The notes below the pieces were generated by a model. That model had not been told where the DNA came from. It made no database searches and was given only the letters and a program-made list of their open reading frames with translations. A stretch of 64,000 nt of DNA. It comes from Xylogone sp. PMI_703 (lineage: Eukaryota; Ascomycota; Leotiomycetes). Of this stretch, positions 1 through 9,606 are shown piece after piece. The stretch covers positions 8,990,001-9,054,000 of the forward strand of contig JAJTUQ010000001.1 of the NCBI GenBank assembly GCA_021399445.1. The letters are read 5' to 3'. Numbering within the stretch: the stretch's first letter is position 1; each line of letters opens with the position of its first letter. The translations under genes and the position numbers were made by a program.

Positions 1-657
1 TATATATAAACTTTAACTAATAACCTTTATCTCTCTTTCTTTAATAAGAATTTAGTCATAATATTCTTTTATATCTTCTGGTTATCTTATAAAGACTAAG
101 TCATTAATATGTTAATAGTATATAACTTAACTATTATCTTTTATTCTTGTACATAAAAATAAACTTTTTTATATACATTAAAATAATGGATTTCTTAATT
201 TAGATATTGATCTTATAATATAATATATATTTTACTGTTATTCTAGATTAACAGATTAAAGAATTTAATAATTATTTTTCGTGATCTAGTTAACCTTAAT
301 GATTTACTAATTATATATACTAGATTACTAACTGTTTAATTTGTTTATAAATATTTTTGATTCTTTTTCTTCTCTCCTCTTTTCACTTTGTCTTTAATAT
401 CTTTATTTATGATAAAGATAAATATTCCTTTTTCTTTTTAAGATCTCCTTTTTACTTTTTTATAATATTAAATATTATATTTATTCTTTTTAAAGTTATT
501 TCTTTTATTTCTTCTTCGAACTATTAATAATCTAATAAGTTTTCACTTTTTGTTTCCCTTTTAAATTATTATTAAACCTTTTTGACTTTTTTTGCTTAAT
601 TCAGCTTTAATCTTAAGACTTTTCATTTTATGAATATTTTTCTTTTTTTAACTTTAG
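1..657 (-). mobile_element. Gypsy A1, 3' tail (interrupted copy)
   Basis: AT-rich, non-coding DNA that aligns base for base, apart from transitions, with 13600-14240 of the complete Gypsy A2 copy. The window therefore begins roughly 100 bases inside the 3' LTR of a minus-strand chromovirus. The sequence stops at TTTAG (653-657), where Copia A1 was inserted, and resumes at 6357. No open frame survives. Assignment rests on collinearity with A2 and A3, not on protein similarity in this piece. Confidence 0.75.
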
Positions 658-887
658 TGTTAGGAATTATGGGAGCAGAGCATACTGGCGCTCGGTAGTT
701 ATGCGATCGGAGTGGAACGACTAATAATCCGGTAAGAGAGTATTTAAGGGTGCAACCCCTTAAATACTAGATATAAGAATAAGCATACAATGCATTAGCC
801 AATATAAGCCTATTCAACCCTACATTACGGTAGTGCCTAGTGAACCAACACTTCCATAATATGAGCATAACGATCATAATCTTCACA
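658..887 (+). repeat. 5' LTR of Copia A1
   Basis: 230-bp repeat identical by eye to 6127-6356. It has TG..CA ends and contains the 12-bp inverted repeat at 739-768. It presumably supplies the promoter for the element; I could not place a transcription start. Confidence 0.95.
739..768. other. 12-bp inverted repeat (hairpin) inside the Copia A LTR
   Basis: Arms 739-750 (AGTATTTAAGGG) and 757-768 are perfect reverse complements around a 6-base loop TGCAAC. The same structure is at 6208-6237 in the 3' LTR. At least ten of the twelve pairs are kept in the RIP-mutated LTRs of A2 and A3. The arm includes a TATA-like run, so it could be part of the LTR promoter or an RNA structure; the function is not shown by the sequence. 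Confidence 0.6.
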
Positions 888-901
888 GGTTATGAGCCCG
901 G
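888..901 (+). promoter_or_regulatory. Primer binding site matching the initiator tRNA-Met anticodon arm
   Basis: Directly after the LTR the sequence reads GGTTATGAGCCCGG. The reverse complement of the first twelve bases, GGGCTCATAACC, is the anticodon stem-loop of eukaryotic initiator tRNA-Met, with the CAT anticodon in its centre. Drosophila copia is known to be primed by a 5' half of this tRNA cut in the anticodon stem, so the same mechanism is inferred here. A2 has the RIP-altered form of this site at 23881. Confidence 0.7.
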
Positions 902-1272
902 ACGCATGTTGAGGCGTCACTAGGAAGAATAGCAGTTGGGACGTGTTCACCGTAAGTCTATCACCAAGGATAGCCAAAACACACGTTGCTGCACAAGTCT
1001 TTGTAGAAGAAAGAAGTCTGCAGAGCATCGGTTGAAACGCAGACCGATCGGTTCCAAGTCTTGAAACGGGTAGACGTGCGACGAATTGTCGGTCTACAGC
1101 AAGTACTTGAAGATCACGGCCCCTTAATCGGTATCGGGCACCTTGGCGTGATACTTACCTATTTATCTAAACCCAACAGTCAATTATAGGTCTCTCTAAC
1201 CTTGAGTTACGATACGACAGCTCAAAAGACGACAAAATCTTCATCATCCTTATCTCACCGACATTTGAGAAG

Positions 1273-4200
1273 ATGGACACCGATCACCTTGCACGCAAAC
1301 GCCCTGCTGGCATCCTTAGCAGAGCGAATTGGCAAGAATGGTTTAAACTGATGAGACTCTATTTCAAGGGAGAATCGCTAGAATTTGTGCTAAACAAGAC
1401 AATCACAGAATACGCCTGGATTCAGAGAACCCCATCATCGATCAATACCCCTGTTACACCAGCAAGCACGAAAACACCCGAGATCACTATTGAAGGTGTA
1501 GCAAAACAACTGGAGAGCTTGAAGGTGGAGGATGGACTACAAAGTGGATCAAAGGATGGCATATGGAATATTGAAAAGCAAGAGAAATATGAAGCCGCGT
1601 CTGCGAAGGTTTTATATATGATTTCAATCTGTATCGATGCCATGGACAATGAACTGATCCGCGACGAGTCTGAAGCTCAACTGGCATGGACAAAGCTATA
1701 CTCCAAGTATAGCAAGTTACTACCTCATGCTGCTCGAAGTGAAATGGCTCAACTCACCTCATTCAAGTTAGAGCAGGGCATGACAATCGAAGAGGGATGG
1801 ATCCGAGTACAAGAGTTGAGGAGGAGAGTTGTGAAGGCAACCCCTGAACTCAAGGATGGCTTTAGCACAAAGCAAATATTCGAATTCTTTCTTGCAGGAC
1901 TCCCAGAGGAATACTCGACAGTTACAACTGTGATCGACGCACAACCGACACTTGAAATCGTGGACAAGATCGATATCCTCCAAAGACACGAAGAAAAGGT
2001 CACCAACTCAACAGCCCTCGCTGCTAGAGACAAGAGAGCACGAAGATCACAAGATAAAGGGAGCAGAAGCTCAAGTCGACGGAGCGGACATGAAAGCAGC
2101 TCGCCCGACCGAAAGGACGTTAAATGCTATTTGTGTGACGGAAACCACTCCATCAAATATTGTAAACTCAGGCGTGATGCGAGAAAATATGTTCTTGGTC
2201 TCAAATCCAAGGATAACAAATCACGACACTCTCCAAAGGCAATAAGAGATGACGAGCGCAAGAGTCACCGCAAAAGCAACAAGTCCAAACGTCATGCCCA
2301 TGGTCACATGGCCGGTCACTCCTCCGAGTCTAATTCGACGTCGGAGACGGAGTCAAGTTTTGATGACTCATCCGAGGAGGAGGACGAAGTTGCAGGAGTT
2401 TCAAAGGAAGCAATGCGTATGGTTAAACCTTCCGTCTGGATTGCAGACACAGGCGCTTCTTCTCACATGACTGACAACCCCCAGCTCTTTAAACAACCGA
2501 TGGTCGATATTAGACGTCGTGGAATAAAGGTTGGAGGAGGAAGGTTATATGCATGGAAGAAGGGGACCGCTGAAATGAAATTGAAGGATGGAAGTACTGC
2601 ATTGTTGTCTGATACTTTACTTGTTCCGAACCTTGGGGCTAATCTCCTCTCTGCTCGACGCGTTTGCGAAAAAGGTTTTGATGGCTCTTTTGATCCACAT
2701 GCAATGTATTTTACTCGAAAGAATCAAAAGAACCAGTACATTAAAGCCAAGCAACGCGGAGGAGTGTACATTGTGAGTTCTATCGTGAATGGGCCAAAGG
2801 AAACAGCTTTGGTTGGTGATGTTAAAACGGAGGAGGGACAATCGCGATTTAACCCGCCCGGCGGGGAAAATCAAAATTCTGACAGTGACACTGAAACCTC
2901 ACCCACACTGGCACCAAAGTCAGTGGAGAAAGTCACACAACGCTATAATTTATGGCATAGACGATTCGCTCATCTTGGAGTAAAGAAAATCTGTAACTTA
3001 CACAAGGTTACCACCTTAAGCAGGCCAATACGAAAACCCATAACTAAGGAACCTTGTGAAGTCTGCGACTTCACCAAGATGAAAGATCGTGTTAATAAAG
3101 CGTTGAGTGAGTGGGAGAGTAAGAGGCTTGCACTGATCTACGTGGATGCATGTGGACCGTTCCCACCATCAATAAAGGAAGACCGATACTTTGCTCAAAT
3201 TGTTGATAGCGCCACTCGTTACATTTGGAACATTCCTGCAAAGACAAGAGCACATTTGGTCGAGAAGCTCAGGACATGGAAGATCCAAGTAGAGTACGAG
3301 ACGGAGGAGAAAGTCAAGGCCATTAGAACTGACAATGCCTCGGAACTACTATCACTACTAGACGAATGGAGCACTTCGATCGGGATTCGGGCAGAAACAA
3401 CAGCAGGGTACAAGTCAAACCAGAACGGTCCAGCTGAGCGAGCAATCCAGACAACTACAGCAGATGCTCGGGCATTGCTGAAGGAAGCTAGCTTACCGCT
3501 TGAATTCTGGAACTACGCTGTTGAAACGGATGCATACCTGAGAAACCGAACAGCATCTGGCCCGACAATTGATGGGAAAGTTGTTAGCCCGTACCAGGCA
3601 TTCACCGGAGAGATCCCAAGCATTGATCACATCAGAGTTTTTGGATGTAAATGCGTGTCATACGTCAACCGAAAGGAGCACCCGAAGGAATCAAGAAAAG
3701 ACAAGCTTATGGACCATGGACGGGTTGCAGTGTTTGTAGGATACAATCCAAACACGACCAAACAATATAAGGTCTATGCGCCAGACAGAGGCTGTGTCAT
3801 CAAATCAAGCCGCGTCAGCTTTTATGAAGACATCCAAGGCGGAACAGTTGATTTGAAACTTCGGACAGGTGATCCTCAAGGAACAAGGAACGAGCTGGCA
3901 ATTCGTAAACCAAGAGGTCGACCACAAAATGAAGTCATCGAGTCTATGCCATTCCCAGATCCGAAAGACTTGAATAACTTCGAAATTGTGATCCCGTCCA
4001 TTGCGAATCCAGTGGTAACACGTAACGATCCAACCAGCCCAGCCGGCCGTCAACATGATCAGGAAAATGCAAGCGATCCAAGCGTGAATGTGTCCCATCC
4101 AGGAGGAGATGAGGGAGATGAGGAAAATAAAATTAGGGATCAATCTCAGGCCCAAGCCGAGAACCATGATTCACCACCTGGTGCTAATATAGCATCACCT

Positions 4201-4605
4201 ATCGAATTTCACCCGTCCGGCGGGGAAAATCAAGCACCACCAGAACCCGTGGAAGCGAGGTACGATCTTCGAAAGCGACAGAGACTCGATGACTCTGATG
4301 ATGAAGACCGTCCTACCAAGATAGTTAAAGCCATGCTTGCAATGCTGGAAGATCAAGATTACCAAGACCCAGACGAGATAGCTCTGGCCAGTTTAGTAAC
4401 AGATCTAGATATTGTCATCCCAATGACGTACAAAGAGGCCATTTCAGATCATAGATATGGTCAGAAATGGAAGGAGGCAATTGACGAAGAGATCGCATCA
4501 TTACAGCAAAACGGCACATGGAAGAAGAAATACCCCCGGAAGGAGCGAACTTGGTCTCCACCAAATGGGTATTCACTATCAAGACGAACCCCGACGGGAC
4601 ATTAA
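1273..4605 (+). CDS. Copia Gag-protease-integrase polyprotein, 1110 aa, frameshifted end
   Basis: First half of the Copia A1 polyprotein. Residues 1-280 are Gag with a UBN2/gag-polypeptide-like helical core. A zinc knuckle lies at 285-297 with the spacing CX2CX3HX4C, one residue shorter than usual before the histidine. A charged Ser/Glu-rich linker follows, then the aspartic protease with WIADTGASSHM (catalytic D392). The integrase has an N-terminal H562/H567-C595/C598 zinc site and catalytic D625, D687 and E722. The C-terminal acidic linker leads into the first residues of RT. The frame is lost after W1083, so about the last 27 residues are out of frame and end at a chance stop. The start is the first ATG of the open frame, 385 bases after the LTR. 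The decayed copies start at the same position. Confidence 0.93.
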   Translation: MDTDHLARKRPAGILSRANWQEWFKLMRLYFKGESLEFVLNKTITEYAWIQRTPSSINTPVTPASTKTPEITIEGVAKQLESLKVEDGLQSGSKDGIWNIEKQEKYEAASAKVLYMISICIDAMDNELIRDESEAQLAWTKLYSKYSKLLPHAARSEMAQLTSFKLEQGMTIEEGWIRVQELRRRVVKATPELKDGFSTKQIFEFFLAGLPEEYSTVTTVIDAQPTLEIVDKIDILQRHEEKVTNSTALAARDKRARRSQDKGSRSSSRRSGHESSSPDRKDVKCYLCDGNHSIKYCKLRRDARKYVLGLKSKDNKSRHSPKAIRDDERKSHRKSNKSKRHAHGHMAGHSSESNSTSETESSFDDSSEEEDEVAGVSKEAMRMVKPSVWIADTGASSHMTDNPQLFKQPMVDIRRRGIKVGGGRLYAWKKGTAEMKLKDGSTALLSDTLLVPNLGANLLSARRVCEKGFDGSFDPHAMYFTRKNQKNQYIKAKQRGGVYIVSSIVNGPKETALVGDVKTEEGQSRFNPPGGENQNSDSDTETSPTLAPKSVEKVTQRYNLWHRRFAHLGVKKICNLHKVTTLSRPIRKPITKEPCEVCDFTKMKDRVNKALSEWESKRLALIYVDACGPFPPSIKEDRYFAQIVDSATRYIWNIPAKTRAHLVEKLRTWKIQVEYETEEKVKAIRTDNASELLSLLDEWSTSIGIRAETTAGYKSNQNGPAERAIQTTTADARALLKEASLPLEFWNYAVETDAYLRNRTASGPTIDGKVVSPYQAFTGEIPSIDHIRVFGCKCVSYVNRKEHPKESRKDKLMDHGRVAVFVGYNPNTTKQYKVYAPDRGCVIKSSRVSFYEDIQGGTVDLKLRTGDPQGTRNELAIRKPRGRPQNEVIESMPFPDPKDLNNFEIVIPSIANPVVTRNDPTSPAGRQHDQENASDPSVNVSHPGGDEGDEENKIRDQSQAQAENHDSPPGANIASPIEFHPSGGENQAPPEPVEARYDLRKRQRLDDSDDEDRPTKIVKAMLAMLEDQDYQDPDEIALASLVTDLDIVIPMTYKEAISDHRYGQKWKEAIDEEIASLQQNGTWKKKYPRKERTWSPPNGYSLSRRTPTGH

Positions 4606-6050
4606 ACAGGTTCAAGGCAAGACTGGTTGCTCGAGGCTTCTCTCAGAAATATGGGCAGGATTTCACTGAGACGTTTGCACCTACGGTTAGAATGGATACT
4701 CTTCGGATATTCATGGCCATTGTTGCAGCGGAAAACCTTGAATGCCACTCGTATGACGTGAAGAATGCTTTCACCGAATCACACCTACGAGAACGAATCT
4801 TCCTGTCTCAACCAGACGGAGTACCCAAGTTAAAGAACGGGTACGCATTACGTGTCCTACGGAGTTTGTATGGGCTAAAGCAGTCCGCGCGGGACTGGAA
4901 CCTACTCTGCAAGAGTTATCTCGTTAAGATTGGATTTGTCCAAAGCTTAGCTGACCCTTGCCTTTATATCCACAAAGAACGCAAGATCATATTACTCGTT
5001 CACGTGGATGACATCGCTGCTGCTGCACCAAGAGTGCAAGAATTGGAATGGTTTGGAAAGACATTGGCAGATCGATTCCATACCAAGAACCTGGGGGAGA
5101 TTCAAGTGATCCTTGGTATCCGTGTTACTAGGAATCGAAAAGAGAAAACACTATTCTTAGATCAAGAACAATACCTGGATAACATTTTGAACCGATATGG
5201 AATAACTCAAGAGAAGCACAGGCCAAAGTCAGTGCCAATCTCTAGTTATGACAAGCTACGCCCGACTTCAGACTTTGACAAGAAGGCAAACCTGACCGAG
5301 TATCAAGAGCGCATAGGAAGCCTGATGTACGCGATGATAAACACCAGACCAGACATCGCGTTCGCTCTAGGCAAGCTTAGCCAGTACATGAGTAATCCTG
5401 GAGAGCACCATGCCAGTGCCGTAAAGGAACTCTTGAGATATGCCAGATCAACGATCAAACAGCGAGTCCGTTATGGGCCAACTCCAATTCAAGCCAACCA
5501 ATCGTCACGCCAAAGTAATGACGACAACAGACAAGCCGGTAGCTCTACACTAGTCATGTATTCAGATGCAGACTGGGCAGGAGACAAGACCGACCGGAAG
5601 AGCACTTCAGGAAACGTAGCCATGCTTTACGGAGGGCCTGTTTCCTGGGGGAGTAAGAAGCAACGTTCAGTGGCAACTTCAAGCACTGAATCAGAATACA
5701 TTGCAATGTCAATGTGTGTCAAGCAGAGCCAATGGATCGCTCAAATACTCCGTGATATGGGATTCCCTCAATATATTGGGTCAGACCCGATGACTGTACA
5801 AATATTGGGAGATAATCAAGGCGCACTCGCGTTGGTAAAGAACCCACACCTTCACGAGCGATCAAAGCATATTGATATCTGTTACCACTACATCCGCGAC
5901 CTAGAAGAGCGTAAACGCATTATCGTCAGCTACGTTCCCACAGCAGATATGGTAGCCGATGGCATGACAAAGCCGTTGCAGAAGACAATGTTCATGCGGT
6001 TCAAGGAACTACTTGGTCTGGCAACAGTAGGAGCAATTAAGAGACAGTAG
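4518..6050 (+). CDS. Copia reverse transcriptase-RNase H, 510-codon open frame
   Basis: Second half of the polyprotein, one frame back from the Gag-IN frame and overlapping it by 88 bases. The ATG at 4518 is a chance in-frame codon spanning the Thr-Trp codons of the original polyprotein, not a likely start. RT is clear: WVFTIKTNPDG, then KARLVARGFSQ, the palm motif SYDVKNAFTE, and the catalytic HVDD at residues 162-165. RNase H follows with SDADWAGD, SSTESEYIA and GDNQGAL carrying the acidic residues, ending in the usual HIDICYHYIRD and PTADMVADGMTKPL region. No stop breaks the frame. The RNA-directed DNA polymerase copies element RNA in virus-like particles, and RNase H removes the template. 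Confidence 0.93.
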   Translation: MEEEIPPEGANLVSTKWVFTIKTNPDGTLNRFKARLVARGFSQKYGQDFTETFAPTVRMDTLRIFMAIVAAENLECHSYDVKNAFTESHLRERIFLSQPDGVPKLKNGYALRVLRSLYGLKQSARDWNLLCKSYLVKIGFVQSLADPCLYIHKERKIILLVHVDDIAAAAPRVQELEWFGKTLADRFHTKNLGEIQVILGIRVTRNRKEKTLFLDQEQYLDNILNRYGITQEKHRPKSVPISSYDKLRPTSDFDKKANLTEYQERIGSLMYAMINTRPDIAFALGKLSQYMSNPGEHHASAVKELLRYARSTIKQRVRYGPTPIQANQSSRQSNDDNRQAGSSTLVMYSDADWAGDKTDRKSTSGNVAMLYGGPVSWGSKKQRSVATSSTESEYIAMSMCVKQSQWIAQILRDMGFPQYIGSDPMTVQILGDNQGALALVKNPHLHERSKHIDICYHYIRDLEERKRIIVSYVPTADMVADGMTKPLQKTMFMRFKELLGLATVGAIKRQ

Positions 6051-6126
6051 GAGCGGTCAGAGGTGATACTGACAAGATGAGACTGACACAGGCTACATCA
6101 TAGCACCTGTATGATCTGAGTAGGAG

Positions 6127-6356
6127 TGTTAGGAATTATGGGAGCAGAGCATACTGGCGCTCGGTAGTTATGCGATCGGAGTGGAACGACTAATAATCCG
6201 GTAAGAGAGTATTTAAGGGTGCAACCCCTTAAATACTAGATATAAGAATAAGCATACAATGCATTAGCCAATATAAGCCTATTCAACCCTACATTACGGT
6301 AGTGCCTAGTGAACCAACACTTCCATAATATGAGCATAACGATCATAATCTTCACA
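6127..6356 (+). repeat. 3' LTR of Copia A1
   Basis: Identical copy of 658-887. It is preceded by a short purine run (TAGGAG, 6121-6126) that is the only candidate polypurine tract, and followed by the TTTAG duplication. Confidence 0.95.
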
Positions 6357-6361
6357 TTTAG

Positions 6362-7864
6362 CTTTATACTAACATATCAGTAATATAATAATTACCTTTT
6401 CTACTTTGAAAGATCTCAGGCTAATCACTATTCTCTTTTCGTACTTATACTGTTTCAGATATACTAAATATTTGACTAAGACTTTTGGCCTAATTTATAA
6501 AAAGGTTATTAAATCTATTAAATATAAAGTCTGTATTACAAAATACAAAGACTGTCTTTATATCTTTAAAAAGTTTTACATATATATAAATATATTAATA
6601 ATCTTCTTTGATTATATTACTTATTATTCTTGTTTTTAGTCTAAGTTAGATATAAAGTAAGTTTCTTTTACTAAATGTATAAAATTGTTTATTAAACATT
6701 ATACCTAGCATAATACCTAAGTATAAGCTTTAAAAGATATTACAATTATTAAATATTCTTTACATAAACTTATTTGTTTTATTAAAACTTTTATCAATGT
6801 ATATTATATGACTATAAGTTTATCTATTTTATATATTCTTTTCTTTTAGTTAATATTCATAAAATTAAATAAATAATAATAATCTTTAGTCATTCTCTGA
6901 AGATAATAATAATAAAGATAACTAAGCCTTTGTTTTTAAATATTATTATATTAAGATTATATTAGCTTTTTATAATGAATCTTCTTTTTCTCCTGTTTTA
7001 GATCCTTTGACTATTGTTATAAATATGACTTTTATTGATTTTATGAATATTCTTATTAATATATAACGAAAAGCCTTATTGTTTCTGGTATACTTTTTAT
7101 TACATTTATGTTTAATGTTTTTTTTTCTTCCTAGGAGATAATGACAACTTTAATTCTTTTGTTAATAACCTAAGTAATTTGTAGAATAATATTAATAATA
7201 ATAACTTTCTCTTTACTCTAATTACCCTTTCTCGTAATGTGGTAAGGAAAACAGTATACGGCACGTGCGTAGCACGTGTACGTACGGCGTATCATGTGAC
7301 CTGTACGTAGTATATAGAGCACGGTTCTTACAACCGTACAATAATCAACCACCTTCACTCCTATTCTACCAGACCTTGCCTTCTGATTGGTCAGTTGTAT
7401 TGTATTACTGTATATACTACCCCAACACCTCTTAGCACCTCTCTCTTCCACAGTAAATATCACTATAAACAGTAATCTATAAGTTTTTCTCGGAAGGTCT
7501 TTATTAAGTTCTTATGAGTTATTTGTTAGGTTTTTCATTAAAATCTTCTTATTAAGATTTTATTAAGTTTTCACTAGATTTTCTATTAGATTTTATTATA
7601 ATTTTATGTTAAGTCTTCTTGTTATAAGTTCTTATAAGTTTTATCTAAATAAATCTTATATATTTTCATCTTTTTTTATTGATGTTTTTATAATTTATAT
7701 AAACTTATTCTTTTCTTCTCTTAATACTTTCTTATACTCTTGTTTATATTTCTTGAATTCTTCTTATATATAATACAGATAATCTATTGATTCCTAAATA
7801 TCTTTCTTTAATAAATATCCTTTTTATCTTATTGAATAAAACTTTTTATTCTTTATATCTTTAT
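6362..7864 (-). mobile_element. Gypsy A1 tail, continued
   Basis: Resumes the Gypsy A1 tail after Copia A1 and is collinear with 14240-15540 of Gypsy A2. It includes the antisense open frame at 6406-6639, which corresponds to 14281-14532 and to 58547-58296. The small element S1 is inserted at 7238. Read on the minus strand, homology to Gypsy A ends near 7864, within what would be the chromodomain, and repeat B begins. LTR, gag and most of pol are missing, so this copy is truncated. Confidence 0.65.
7238..7452. mobile_element. S1: 215-bp TG..CA element (solo LTR or MITE-like)
   Basis: Starts TGTGGTAAGG and ends CTCTTCCACA, flanked by GTAA on both sides (7234-7237, 7453-7456). Gypsy A2 near 15123 and Gypsy A3 near 57710 show the empty site, so this is an insertion. 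It is much less AT-rich than its host and carries two CACGTG palindromes and an inverted CCAAT box. No coding capacity. Related to S2 by ends and by a central shared stretch (CACTCCTATT followed by CTGATTGG). Could be a solo LTR of an unseen element or a short non-autonomous element. Confidence 0.65.
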
Positions 7865-9101
7865 GTTATAAAACTTATAATTTTTTACTAAAGATATTAT
7901 TAAAATTATCTTGACTTTTTTAGGTTTTCCTTTATTCTTATCATTATTGTGGTAGGGAATCCGCGCGCAGGTAATAGTAGTTCCACCGCCGAAACCTCCG
8001 AATTTTATATATGGAGCGGTTCGTACGGTATTGCAATAGACAGCGATTTGCACTCCTATTTTACAGATATACGAGCTCTGATTGGCTCCCTTACGATTTC
8101 TACGATTGCTACAATATCGCGATATTGGTGATCGTATTGTATGGTGTTGTTGTTGTTGTTCGTTGCATACCTACATGCCGGCTGCCAGAGATCACGTGCC
8201 TCCCATAGCACTCACCCCTTCCCTTTCACATTATACTCTGATACTTAATATTCTACTTGTTTATACTTAAAACAAAGATTCTTTTCTTTATATTTTTTAT
8301 ATTACTTAAAAGTAAAGTCAAACTTTCTTTTTCTTTTTCCTTTAGTATTAGATTTTTTATTCTTTTTATTATTCGTTACAATTTTAACATTAGTCATTTC
8401 TTTCTTCTTGGATAATCTTTTATAACTCTTTTTATTAGAAAAAGCTTTTTTCTTCAGTCTTTACTTATAATATCGATTGTTAAACTGAATAACTTTTTGG
8501 ATTATATTATTTAAGGTTTTTAGTCTTTTTTTTATACAAGTAATATTATTCTTTACTTTTTCTTTAAGATTATTATAAAAGATATTCTTCAAATATTTAT
8601 TATTATAAAACATAAGAATAATATATTTTTAGAACTTTATTGTATAATAAGAAGTTAAACTTTTTTGCTGAATATTATATATTTTTTTTATATTAATTAT
8701 TTTATTTATATCTTTAAACATTAGTATAACTTTTCTCTAGAAGTCTTTGATAATTTTGAATAATTATTTTGTAAAAATTCAGTATTAACTTTTATCTGTC
8801 ATAAATAAGTAATTGTCAAGATAAGGTCTTATCTAATCAAGTATAATTCTTTCTAAATAAAAGGAAATCCAAAAGATTTAGTTAACGTTGTTAATAAACT
8901 AGTTTTTGTTAAAGAATAAGTATAAAGTAACTTATATCTTAAAGACTTAAAACTTATTCTGTTTACTCTTAAATCTTATTAATAAACTTACCTTTAAGGT
9001 TTTTTCGACTTTTTTCTTTATTAAGATGTTTTGTTTTTCTGGCTTGACAAGGTCTGAAGATTCTTTGGTTATAATATTTTTAAATTTTCAGGTACTTAAA
9101 G
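7865..9101 (-). pseudogene. Repeat B, decayed Gypsy-type gag
   Basis: Collinear, inverted, with 49866-51260, where translation is clearer and shows a retroviral-type gag (aromatic-rich segment, FQKLK-like and LKKEIKDNI-like motifs). Full of stops from RIP-type transitions. S2 is inserted at 7948 and a family C LTR follows at 9102. The homology ends at the Gypsy A1 fragment, so the downstream protease and RT of its own element are missing. Confidence 0.5.
7948..8230. mobile_element. S2: 283-bp TG..CA element related to S1
   Basis: Starts TGTGGTAGGG and ends CCCTTTCACA, with TTAT duplicated on both sides (7944-7947, 8231-8234). The homologous repeat B at about 51160 lacks it. It is GC-richer than its surroundings, contains a CACGTG, a CTGATTGG box and a short GTT run (about 8143-8160), and has no convincing protein. 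Confidence 0.65.
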
Positions 9102-9606
9102 TATAATATTCTTATTAAGGTTTAAAGTTATTTATTACTTAAATGATAAATAAAGATAAAAAACAAAAGAATAACTTTATAAAGACTTAGGATAATTATT
9201 ATAAAATATAGATATACTATAAATTAATTAAGTTAAACATAAGATTCTTATTTATAATTAATTATATTTTTTATATAATAATATTAAAAATAATATTTTT
9301 CCTTGATCAGCAAAATTAATCTTGATTTTGTTAATTCTTCGGATTTTAATAATTAATATTAATTTTACTGATTAACTTAACTAATCTAAGTACTTGTTAA
9401 ATCCTGAGAATCTTATACTTCCAAGAGCTTTCTATTCTTAGAAATTAATTCCTAGGATTTTATTAGTCTTAAGAGTAAATCTCTTTAGAGTTATCTTATC
9501 TTAAGATTACCTAGGTCTTAAGATTTCGGTAATAGTTTAGTTATTATATAATTAAGATCTGAGTAATAACTTAGTTATTTATATATATCTTAGTTAGTTT
9601 ATGACA
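9102..9606 (-). repeat. Family C LTR-like repeat, 505 bp
   Basis: Inverted copy of 31905-32409, with exactly the same length. Read on the minus strand it starts TGTCATAAAC and ends in ATTATA. The flanking five bases do not match (TAAAG against AATCT), so this may be one LTR of a broken element rather than a clean solo LTR. Confidence 0.6.

Larger units (their letters stand above)
658..6356 (+). mobile_element. Copia A1, full-length Ty1/Copia LTR retrotransposon without RIP
   Basis: Complete 5.7-kb element bounded by two 230-bp LTRs (658-887, 6127-6356) that I read as identical, each beginning TGTTAGG and ending TTCACA. Both sides carry the 5-bp target duplication TTTAG (653-657, 6357-6361). 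Order inside is primer site, Gag, protease, integrase, reverse transcriptase, RNase H; integrase before RT is diagnostic of Copia. Base composition is balanced, unlike the AT-rich Gypsy tail it sits in and unlike its three relatives here (A2 23653, A3 44160, A4 58958), so insertion is recent or it escaped RIP. One base is missing near 4521, which splits the polyprotein. It is therefore probably not autonomous now. Confidence 0.95.

Noticed and set aside
837..1028. Minus-strand 63-codon frame in the Copia A1 leader
   Set aside because: It spans the LTR end, primer site and leader on the antisense strand and has no counterpart open in the other copies.
4518..4605. Programmed -1 frameshift between the Copia Gag-IN and RT frames
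   Set aside because: Three independent decayed copies have one extra base here and read through in one frame; a deletion explains it better, and Copia elements normally have a single frame.
8143..8160. GTT trinucleotide run as a microsatellite of note
   Set aside because: Only about five or six units within element S2; nothing suggests a role.
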